From Setaria digitata (lineage: Eukaryota > Nematoda > Chromadorea > Rhabditida > Setariidae), in the NCBI GenBank assembly GCA_003640385.1, contig RCAB01000322.1, positions 1-64,000 of the forward strand: a DNA stretch of 64,000 nucleotides, read 5' to 3'. The position numbers were made by a program, and so were the translations under genes. The notes under the pieces are model-generated. The model was not told the origin of the DNA. It worked only from the letters and a program-made list of their open reading frames with translations, and did not search any database. Positions 1 through 10,462 of the stretch are shown piece after piece (within the stretch, counting starts at the first letter, position 1; every line of letters starts with the position of its first letter).

Positions 1-445
1 TTCGGCCTTACTCCTTATTCTTCTAAATAACATTTATGCTATGCAATAATGTTAATTGGTTTTTTTTCATTCATTTTTAACCAATAATAGTAAAGAGAAT
101 CGAAAAAAAAATTTTGTCTGAAAAACAGCAGAACTATATAATCTTACACAAAATGATACGGATTATGTATTTGACTAAAATCATTTTGCATAAATCAATA
201 AAACTGAAAATTTTAATTCATAAACAAACAAAAATTTCCTAGAATACTCAAGTATTTGGAACTACTGAATTTTCAAATATTACTACCATTTGTAATATTT
301 AAAATAGCATGCTTGCTTTATGAGAAACTCGCAATTCATGCTAATTATTATTTAATTTAATGAAGCTATTAGGTGATTTTTATTTTTTGAAGATTTTTTT
401 CCCATCTGATATATATAAATCAACAAACAAACCTCAAAATAATAC
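1..445 (-). other. Intron sequence of the PITPNM-like gene, no exon seen
   Basis: The exon 660-446 ends with a plausible GT donor, and the expected continuation of the DDHD region is not found in 1-445 in any minus-strand frame. AT-rich sequence without other features; the next exon is presumably outside the window. Confidence 0.6.
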
Positions 446-3400
446 TGCGATGAACAAAGAAATAATGCTAATGACGGATGAACGAGACCATAAGTGGGCG
501 AAATCGAGATCAAATGTGAAGCTGTATCAGCAAATTCCCGACCACATGATATTTGTATAAAATGGACACGACCTTTCAGATGCCCATATGCCGCTGAGAT
601 TTGTTTCTCCATTGTTAAGCGTAAAGAATTTGGATCTGATATGTTTTGATCCGTCGAAACCTGGCAAGAAAAAAGAACTTTCACCACAAAATGTACTATC
701 ATATTATTCGTTCGGAATAACGGCAAAAGCAAATATTTAAATTTTGATTGGTGATTATTACATACAGACTAAATTGGAATATACTTTCGCTTCTTTTTTA
801 ATTTAATTAAATTGACTAAATTATCAATTAATATATAATACAACAAGATTATTCTACCAAAAAATGAATCTATCAAGACATGATTTAAAACTTCCATTCA
901 ACGATTATTTCTTCACTAGCTCATGTATTCATTAATTTTATCTCATTACAGAACTACTAAGACGAGGATTTACTTTAAGAGGCTTTCAATTACACTTCGA
1001 TAATAAGAAACCCATCAAATTTCAGCAAAAAAGTTGAACAAAATATCTGTTAAAATAATATCAACGTGAACATTAAAAAATTTTATATAAAGTAAATTTT
1101 CTCTTCTAAATGATTTATCTTTTAAAACAATGTCACCGAGAAGAGTTTTTGTTTTTTACAAACAACAGCTATTATTCGAAAGTGAGAGACCGAATGTGAC
1201 TTATTCCATGCTGATGGAATTATTGGAGAAATGTCAACAAGCATTACCAATCTCACAATCTCACCCTTTGAAATATTTATGTTTTCGATTCATACAATTT
1301 CAGATTAACAAGTGTAAAGTGTATAGCTAAAATGACATTTAAATTTATGGGCTTCAAAATTCAATCAAATTTCTAATAGAATGAACCATTTGGCTGTTTT
1401 TTTTTTTTCAACGCAAACCTTGTGAATTTAAGCTAACCGACTCAATTACATTTATATCAAAAACCAGAAAGGAGTTCTGATGTTTCATCAAACTTAAAAG
1501 CCTTTACTCACTAACAAAGACTTCTTAGAACTTTTAGCACGTCATTCTCTTCTAAATGCTTTAGACATTATAAAAATCACCTAATGTATATTTACAAAAG
1601 GTTATTTATGCTACGTTCTATACGGAAAAAAAAATTCTATGAAATTTAAAGCTTATTCTAAAAATTCTTTACATGGAACTACACCTCCGAATTTCGAAAA
1701 ATACTTCTCGCTTTCGCTCCTTTTTTGACGCCTTAATCCAACAAGCAAGAAACAGAAAAAAATGATCAGTGTAAAATTAAAAATTTTAATTAGAAAACTT
1801 ACATCTGAAAAAATATCATCGTAGAAGACAATTACAAGTAAAGAAATATTAGGTGTTGAGCTGGCTGTCACCTTCGTACTTTGCTCAACTGGAAGTAATG
1901 GTAATGCTTCATGACTGCTGGTAAGCGGTATTTCCGATGCATATTTTATCAATGACTGAGAATCAGTATTTTCCAAGAATGGATCACCTTCCACACAATC
2001 AAAATAAATCGACGAAGAATCGGATATGGACGACCGTGCCATTAACTTTGATAAATGTTCTGCTGCCTATAATAATAGACAAAAAGGCTTCTTCTTCTCT
2101 CTTACAACAGATAAATCATATGTTATATTAATAAGAATTTATTTTTCTGCAAAAATTATTTTTACTCAATGGATGGTACAACACCGTACAACATCTCTCT
2201 ACAAGCAATCACTAAAGTGACATAGAAACACCTCACTTAGATCAATTACTGCTTTAGACTGATTCACCGATATTTATCGAGATGAAACAACAAGAAAATT
2301 ACAGTTAATCTTGAAAAAAAAAAGAATGAAATCAATAAAGAATATTAGAATATTACATCTCTTTCTAATTCACGCACATCTTCCAGCGTAAGACCATGCC
2401 ATTCATCTTGCCATACCCAGGCTTGCTTATGTGCTCTTAACATTGTATTGCGTAATGCATAATTGTGTATCCAACGTTCTGCACGAGTTTGCAATCCCCA
2501 GAATCGAAATTCAACCTAGAAAATTTTCCGGTTTGATAACTTCCAGACTGATTTCGCAAAACTTAGCTCCCAAATGTCTAAAATTCAAACACCACCCCAA
2601 ATGTCCAAAAAATTAAATTTTTTTTGAGTTAAAAGTCTTTAATAATTTTTGTTTAAAACTGTCCACCTTGCAAAGTTTGTAAGCACACATGATAGGTTTT
2701 CCATTTTTGACGCAATCTTCAACCCAGTCTTCCTTGAGTGGGCCACGACCAGTCTTTATACTGTGGTATAATTTCGGATCTTCATCAGGAACATAATCAT
2801 AGGATGATAATGCATCGTTCACAAAATCCATTACATCTATAGTTGAAGTTCACATTTACAACTTTTTCTTGAAATTAATTGAAAAAAAAGCAATGGAATT
2901 TCCACAAGTAATGTCACAAACTGAAACATTTGATAAAGTAATTTCTAACAGAATTTTTATTATTTTCCTTTTCAGTTGAGTCAATTATTAACAAAATTTT
3001 ACCAACGACTCGATTTTTTAACTCATCGTCGGTAAGATCGAAAACATTCTCCTGATTGCCGGAATCATTGTAATATTTCGTTTCCACTTCGATGTTGAAA
3101 CGATCCAAAAATGGTGATGAATAACGAGTTTTCGTATGAGGATAGGCATTCCAAGCTTCTTCATGTGCTTCTAGTGCATTTGTTGGTAAGACGCTACGTA
3201 ACCAGACTTAAAAAATATTTTAATCAATTGGCACCTGAATGTTTATTTAGTCAATAATTAGATGTAAATTTTTCACACAGATGGTTTTCCTTTCTTTCTT
3301 CCTTTTCTCTTTTCTTTTTACCGAATATTATCAAATGTTAGAACTATACTTTTACAGAGATTATATCTAAGTATAAAAGTTTCATTCACATTATTTTCAG

Positions 3401-3999
3401 ACTAATACTTTTATGATATGCAAAAAGAATTTTAATCGGTTCAAAACAATATAATGCTCAAATATTTAGACAAAATTAACTTAGACTCCTTCCATTTCCA
3501 ATAAGAAATCCATAGTTTTAAGATTTATCTGTGAAATGCTTCAATTTATTTTTGCATTTCATTTATCAGTAAAATAGAAACTGAGGAGGAGGGGGGAGGG
3601 GGGGGGGGGAAGGGGAAAAAAAGCAGATGTATGCTTCCGATTCTTTTGCACAAAATTTCATCGCTTCTTAATTATTAAAATTCAGCATTCATCACCCAAT
3701 TTCCCCTTGCATTAATTGCCTGATTTTTCGTTTTTGAAAGAGAAAGCTAATTTTCTATAATTATTAGAATGCCATTAAATGGAATAAAAGCAAAAACGAA
3801 TGAATGATTTACTTTGCAATGTTGCTGTCATATTTTGTTATTAGTTCTGACAACATGCAATAGAATGTGAAAGGCGAAAGGAAAATTGGATAAAAAGACA
3901 AAAACAAAACAACTTTCAGTGAATTGGTAATAAAAAGGAAAAAGCTTTCTTACCACGCACTAAATTAAATTAATTAGTTAGTTTCACTGTATATACATC

Positions 4000-4056
<57 letters not shown>

Positions 4057-5892
4057 GCATATATTCAGGAACGCTTAGAAATATTTTACTGGCCGAAAGA
4101 AAGTCAATCGGATGAAATATCAAATTTTAATTTAGAATTATGAATAGATATGATATATCTCATCTATCATCTAACAACATGTCGTAGATAAAATGCAATG
4201 AAACAATGCAAACATATCATAATTCCCATATTATTTCAATTATTATTATAATAGCAATTCCGGATGTTCACGATTACTGTAATGTTATCGTTTTTAATAA
4301 AATTTATTAAAGATATGAAATACATGCCTGGAATTTTACTTCCAATATGATAAATTTTGAATGTGTATTGACCGGAACCACCTGGACCATCACTGTATGG
4401 TTTATTGGTAATAATCTCCACACCACTACCTTCACCCGAACTTTCCTGCCGACTTTTTTTCTGCAAATTTACAACTTTTATTTTAATGAACGAAGTTCAA
4501 TTTTAATCATTTATTTTAGATTGTTACATCTATTTTATCATTGCTTCTTTTCTTTCAGTTAAAAAAAAATTAATTTTCATTCCACAATTTCACCCATTGA
4601 TTGATATCTTATAAGCTGTTCCAACACTCACACCTCCATTAGCAATGAAAAATTGCCTTTTGTCTACTTGAAATTTCTTTCAAAATTTTTATTTCATTTT
4701 CATAGAAAAGAAAAGGAAGTGTTCGCCATATGAAACATATTAATGCTTTACGAATATCTATAAATTCAAAAATACAAAGAAATTCAGCTTCAATTTTTGC
4801 CTTTCATTCTAATTTCTTATTTCTCCCCTTTATATCTTTCACTGATGACTTTCTCCTTTCCGAAATGTAATCAACTACTGAAGAAAATACTATAAATCAA
4901 GCAATTCCTTAGCCAAAACACAGCAGATTTTCAGCTTTCAACTCTAACAATTAATGATTTTTATCATTAAGACATGAAAGTGATGAAAATAAAAGTGTAA
5001 CTAAAAGTAAATTTTAATTTCCAAATATATAGAGCTAAGTGCAGAGTAGTAAATTCAAATTCGAAGAAGTAGCTCAGAAAGCGATTTACACGACTGATAA
5101 CGACAATCAACAAAAGCTATAGAAATTTACGGAGGAAATAAGATCAAGAAACAAAAAATTGTCGGCTAACAGAATTAAAGTAAGCAAGGAGCAGAAGGTA
5201 CTTCAAGGCTTGCAATTAGCCTTTTCTTTGTGTACTGAATAATAATTATTTAAGATTTACAAAATTAAAATACTATTTCCGTCACTGTGTACGAGATAGT
5301 GGAAATCTGAGAACATTTAATGATTAGTAACACATCACTGAACCATCATATGTTATTATAATCAGGTAATTTAATTGATCCCCATAAATTGAAAAAGAAG
5401 AAGGAAGAAAATTTGAGTGTATTTTGACTTTGGCATTTAAATTATTACTTAACATATCCATTTAAATTTGTTGCGATTTAAAAGTGCTGAAAGAAAGATG
5501 ACAGACAACTTGCCTTCTGCCAAATTGAGCATTATGTAAATTATGTAAAAGCATTATGGCTGCACGAAAATGTTAATGACACTAATGAAAAATTTTCATG
5601 CAAATAATAATTTCATTACATTATCGCTCGAACCTTGTCAGAACTGCACTACAATAATAAATGTTAGGAAATCAAGAAAGAAAAAAATAGTCATGAAAGC
5701 TAATGATTATTAAAATTCTAAGAATTTCGAAGACATACCAATGTTAAAGCAATTCTCATATGAGACGTATGCATTAATGCATTAAATGTGCTTGAAAAAA
5801 TATACAGCAATACGTTAAATTTTAAACGAGACGAAAAAAAAAATTTCTCAAAAAAGGATAATGCTAGTAAATTCCATTTAATCTAATTGACT

Positions 5893-5944
<52 letters not shown>

Positions 5945-6045
5945 NNAAAAAAAAAAAAAAAACACTAGTTTTTTAGAATAAAATTCAGGATATTTCGAGA
6001 ATAATTCATTAAATAATTAACCACTTCAGAAGGCAGAAGAAAAAC

Positions 6046-6087
<42 letters not shown>

Positions 6088-6929
6088 AAATCTGAATTCA
6101 AAAACAATTCAACTAAAACATTTAACAAAATTAATTTTCATTCAAGTACACCACCAGTTTTCAAAAATGAAAAATATCATTTTGTTGGGAAGGAAAATAT
6201 CTTAATTACATAAAAAAATAGTCCATAATGAAAAAAAAACTTTGTGATCCTGTTGTCACTTATCTTTTATATTTTCTGACTTCTAAAGCAATCAAATTAA
6301 TCCAAACTAGAAAAGGAAGAAAAAAAAAATGATTTTTTTCAATAAAACTCGAGACTTGTAACACTTTTCAAAAAATCTTTTACATTTAACAAAAAGCAGA
6401 AACTACTTTGCGTTTTTCATCCATATCTAGCAGTTTTATAAATGATCATGATTAATTTAATGGCGCGCAGCATACAAAATTCATGATGATAATTCGACTC
6501 ATTAGGTACCATTCAAGTGAAAACATAAATTTCGCTCCAAGAAAGAATGTTCATTTCATTTCCTTTTCATAACAAAAACAAAAATAAAAAAGTGAGAAGA
6601 AGCAATGAAAATATTCTTTAGGAGAAAGGATATCAAGAAAGGATTACCAGTCAATGGTAATCAAAATTAAAAAACATAAGAACTCGATTATATACCACTC
6701 CCTTAAAATGGACATATTTTTTTAACTATCAAGAATTTTTGCATAACAACAATAGCGATATATTAAAACAAAATAAAATAAAAACCAGAAATAAAATCAG
6801 AATAAGAGCTTCATCAAAAATGACTGCTAAAAAGTAAAAATAAAAGCAAACCTGAATCATATACAGTTGAGCGATACGATATTCGTTTACAGTAAGAGGT
6901 AATAGAATACGATACTCCTTTATCAGCAT
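446..6929 (-). CDS. Class II phosphatidylinositol transfer protein (PITPNM/RdgB type), 3' end outside the window
   Basis: Exons read on the minus strand: 6929-6852, 4460-4328, 3206-3003, 2836-2667, 2515-2357, 2066-1803 and 660-446; phases agree throughout. The first 250 residues are a PITP domain: it starts MLIKEYRILLPLTVNEYRIA, then shows SSGEGSGVEI, DGPGGSGQYT, EEAWNAYPHTKTRYSSPF, SIKTGRGPL, MCAYKLCK, FRFWGLQTRAERWIHNYA and AHKQAWVWQDEW. The WVWQDEW end is typical of the membrane-associated class II proteins. After a short linker with an FFAT-like motif, residues from exon 2066-1803 onward resemble the start of the DDHD region. The remaining DDHD and LNS2 parts must lie left of base 446. 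Members of this family move phosphatidylinositol and phosphatidic acid between ER and plasma membrane to sustain PLC signalling. An in-frame start is fixed by the conserved N-terminus. The intron 4327-3207 needs a GC donor. Family assignment is secure; orthology to a particular paralogue is not. Confidence 0.93.
3585..3615 (+). repeat. G-rich tract, possible G-quadruplex
   Basis: The plus strand carries GGAGG, then G runs of 6, 12 and 4 separated by single or double A, in an otherwise AT-rich intron. On the transcribed (minus-sense) strand it reads as a C-rich tract. The exact G count in the longest run may be unreliable. Confidence 0.7.
4006..4054. repeat. (TA)n microsatellite
   Basis: About 24 uninterrupted TA dinucleotides inside intron 2 of the PITPNM-like gene. 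Confidence 0.95.
5898..5962. repeat. Poly-A run containing an assembly gap (NN at 5945-5946)
   Basis: Some 60 consecutive A residues interrupted only by two N characters; the true length is unknown. It lies in intron 1 of the PITPNM-like gene. Confidence 0.95.
6046..6086. repeat. (TA)n microsatellite
   Basis: TA dinucleotides with one CA interruption near 6061, in intron 1 of the PITPNM-like gene. Confidence 0.9.
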
Positions 6930-7480
6930 TATACAAGAGTGATACTAGAGTCTGCAGTATCAAATACAGTAAGCAATATTAGTAACAACTGTTACTGTGA
7001 TAGCAAATAAAATAAAATGAACTGCAGGTGGATAAAAATATATCGCCAAACACCTGCAGAAAGATTTTCCAGCTACCGAAAAACCAAATCGAATAATTAA
7101 GGATTACCGCAATATTGCTAAGGAAAACTGCTGACCGCAAATTCTCATCGATTCAAATATACCCAACATCACTGCCTGCAATTTCCCGGAATAAAATTAT
7201 GTATATAAAAATCACTAAATGCAAAATTTCGTTTTTTTCTTTTAGTCACTTTTTTCTCTTCATTTTACCATTCTTTTCCTCATCAATTTCTATTCCCTTT
7301 ATTTTCCTGAACTTTTTTCCGCCACGATATTTCCAATCATTCATAATTTATTCTGTGATTTTTTCTCTGACTCCAATTTCTCGAAATAATCATATATGAA
7401 AAACTATTCCTAGTAATTAAAGCAAGGAAAAAAAATTTAAAATCTAAGTAGTATTAATTATCACATGCTTCTATAAGTAG

Positions 7481-7512
<32 letters not shown>

Positions 7513-8585
7513 GAAAAAAATGAATAATAAATGAATAGCGGAAGAATAGGAAGAAAAAGCTAATAATGGTAAAAAAAAAATTAATAATGTAGCTTACTTT
7601 TATTAATATCAACAATTATAACAAAATAATAATCAATGATAACAGATGTAAAAAAAGAAAAGGAAAAAAAAAAAAAAGCCACTAAAAAAAAGGATAAGAA
7701 AAGGAAATAAAAAGCAAGGTAAGAACAGGTAGATGAAGGGAACAATGCCGAAAGAATGAATGAAAATAAAATATGTAACAACAAATTGGACTGTTTTTTT
7801 TTTTTTTTTTTTTCTTCATAATATACGATAAGTTTAGCTTTTGAAGCCTTTCCAAGCTGCTGCATATTCACCATCGATATTTTCGCCTATTCCTCTCCAA
7901 ACATTTCCTTTCTCAATAATTTTTTACATCTTTCGTTTTTTTTTTTTTTTTTTTTTTTATTTTTTCCTTCATCAATCATTAACTTTCTTTCTCTTTTCTA
8001 TCCTCTCTTTGTCTGAATTTTCTTTCCTTTTTTTTTTTTTGTTCATTTTAAAATACCTGAAAATGTTTTTTTCTCTCTCCCTTTTTTTTTTCGACTTATC
8101 GACACTTCTTTTGAGATTTTTTCTTTTTTACCATACAATTTCAAAAGCTTATGATCAACGATAAGGATAACAACCAGCGAAAAAGATTTAGAAAATGAAA
8201 CAGATGACAAAGCATCTTTCTCAATATAAGTAAGCAATGAAAACGGATAAAACAAACTAAAATCCAGAACTTTTTCAGTCTCTCTAATTCAAATATGTAC
8301 TAGGATTTTGTCCCTTTGTCCCTGTCTATTTTCATTTTAAATCTCGAAGAAAAAAAAAAAAAAAAAAGTAAAAACGAGTAGAAAAAGCTGTTTTGGAAAA
8401 AAATTAGCCAAATGATGTAGGTAGGATACTAAGAAGGAAGTCTTTTCTTTTCTATATCATCACAACATTCCATCTTTATCGAATGATTCCTAGATTTTTG
8501 CATCATCACAAACAAGAAAGCCAATAACAAAAGCCCCGAAGCAGCAGATAAACATTATGAAGAAATTGTTGACATCATGCAATTC

Positions 8586-8612
8586 ACACAAACAACACAC
8601 ACACACACACAT
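8586..8612. repeat. (CA)n microsatellite
   Basis: Short run of CA dinucleotides in the PITPNM-PP4 intergenic region. Confidence 0.85.
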
Positions 8613-9060
8613 ATATTGAGATAGACACAGGAAAAATAAATAAACAAATAAAAATTTCAAAATTGGAATGTATTTTAAATCTCTTGTTTTATACATACAC
8701 ATGAAAAATAAAGAAAATGAACAAAAAAAAAAAAACGAAAATGAAAATTATTTTTCAATTTCAAGCTAATTTTCAGTTTAGTCTAATATTTTGCTTATTT
8801 TGCTTTTTTTAATACTATAAATTCTTTGTAATTTCATATTGAAATAAAAATACTATTCTATGATTGAGTAGTATAAAAAAAAATTAAATATGGCTTTAAA
8901 TTTTCCATTTCCAACATTTCTTTCTTTTTTTTAGTAATTATTTCAGCTAAAATCCAATATTTAATCTTCATCATAAAAAGGTAAGGTATGCAGGTACAAC
9001 GTACCCAAACACGCGTATAAACATGCATACATGCAAGAAAGCAAATACCTACACATGCAC

Positions 9061-9228
9061 GCAAAGATGCAAACACACATATACGCAAAGATTCGAACGC
9101 GCATGCACGCAAAGATACAAATACACATGCATGTAGAGATGCAAACACGCGCACACATAAAGATACAAACACACATGCATGCAGAGATGCAAACACGCAC
9201 ACACGTAAAGATGCAAACACGAATGTAT
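9061..9228. repeat. 24-bp minisatellite, seven units
   Basis: Seven consecutive 24-bp units start at 9061, 9085, 9109, 9133, 9157, 9181 and 9205. The core is AAAGATGCAAACAC followed by a CA/CG/TG-rich segment. Units differ by several substitutions but keep exact length. Because 24 is divisible by three and the unit has few stops, open frames appear on both strands; these look like by-products. A related degenerate stretch lies just upstream (about 9032-9060). Confidence 0.93.
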
Positions 9229-10440
9229 ATAAGTACACATATACAAATATATATATACATGTCTATATAGAATTGTCTCACGTATATTATATTAAAATTA
9301 ATGAAGGAAAGAAAAAATTATGAAGAAACGACAAATACGTAATGCTGATGCACTTATAACCCAAATTTAAATGAAATGAAATAAAAGAAGCAATGAAATT
9401 AAAATAATTTGTAAAAGGAAAAAAAAAAAAAAAAAAAGAGATTGATGAAATGTTCTCTGAAAATTAGCACACTTTTATACAACATATAAATTGGAAACTA
9501 TAACTGCAATAATATTTCATAAACTATTGGGCATTTATTATAATCAAATGAAATTCGATACTTCATATCATTTCGATGTCATCACTAACGATTGATTATC
9601 CTATTACAATCATAATAATTCAAAATATATATTCGGCTATGCAAAAGGAAGAGGAAAAAAAAAAAAAAAAAAAAGTAAATCTCTTGTAACGTTTACTTTG
9701 TTTCAACTGATCTAATAATTTTTTTTTTTTTTTTTTTAAATATTTTTAGCAATTCAAATTAGCCAACTATAATCTCATCATGCATTCACAACTATAAGTA
9801 TTACAAATTTATTATCATCCTCAATATGTTAAATTATCCGGAAAAACTCCTCTGCAATTTCCAATTTGCTAAACTAACCGATCAGCTTTAATACAATTTT
9901 CCAACTTATAATATATTATCAGTTACAGAAAAAAAAAAACTACGGCCAAAGGAAAGGATACAACAAGAAAAAGACACCTAAATCCCAGCACAACAACAGG
10001 TTTAATCAGGAAAAAAAAAAAAAAAAATACATTTTCATCCATCTTCAATGGCCGAACCGTCTATTCATATGGACGGGCTGCAAATTGCAATGCTACCCCT
10101 CTTTGCATGCTAGGTTTTTTTTCTTTTTTTTTTTTTTTTTTTTTTTTTGAAGTTTGTAATTGGCAGGTGGTTTGCGTTTGTTCTGTCTAGCTTTTACAGT
10201 TCTGCAAGTTTTCCTTAAACTTTTGTTTGATTGTTTTACTCGATCAGATATTTGAATTTTTTTTTAGTTTTTGAGCTTATAAGTTTCAATCAACTTTGAA
10301 CAAATATAAATAATATTCATTCAAAACAATGGTTAATTTATTTGATTTTTCAAGTGCATAAACTTTATAAGATGGAACTGATATAGGTGTGTTAAATATT
10401 GGATTTTTTTATAGGTATTAGTGCACTAATTACTTGCATC

Positions 10441-10448
10441 TGTTTCAG
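10441..10448 (+). promoter_or_regulatory. Probable spliced-leader acceptor of the PP4 gene
   Basis: TGTTTCAG lies 14 bases before the PP4 start codon at 10463, with no obvious upstream 5' exon. This fits nematode trans-splicing; a cis-spliced 5' UTR intron is the alternative. Confidence 0.5.
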
Positions 10449-10462
10449 TAAAGGGTTTTGAT

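Larger units (their letters stand above)
3207..6851 (-). other. Long introns 1 and 2 of the PITPNM-like gene
   Basis: Between the first exon (ends 6852) and the third (starts 3206) only the small exon 4460-4328 is coding. The introns hold a G-rich tract (3585-3615), TA microsatellites and a gapped poly-A run. No other gene is visible on either strand; short open frames here have no family resemblance. Confidence 0.7.
6930..10462. other. Divergent intergenic region between PITPNM-like and PP4 genes
   Basis: The two genes are transcribed away from each other, so this 3.5 kb should hold both promoters. It is dominated by low-complexity sequence: poly-T/poly-A runs (7486-7512, 7795-7813, 7940-7958, 10128-10148), pyrimidine-rich stretches at 7220-8100, a CA repeat and a 24-bp minisatellite. 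No coding potential beyond low-complexity open frames was found. Confidence 0.7.

Noticed and set aside
360..1330. Plus-strand short open frames, including one at 1130-1330
   Set aside because: They lie antisense to exons or in introns of the PITPNM-like gene and show no family resemblance.
2613..2831. WVEDCVKNGKP looked like a BRCT-domain fragment
   Set aside because: With its neighbours (SIKTGRGPL, MCAYKLCK) and flanking exons it is clearly the PITP domain.
7115..8255. Phe/Ser- or Lys-rich open frames on both strands
   Set aside because: Products of poly-T/poly-A and pyrimidine tracts; no domain, and biased composition explains the lack of stops.
8858..9281. Overlapping open frames on both strands with Cys/Val-rich or His/Met-rich repeats
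   Set aside because: All are readings of the 24-bp minisatellite, which is stop-poor because its unit length is a multiple of three; no splice or start context.
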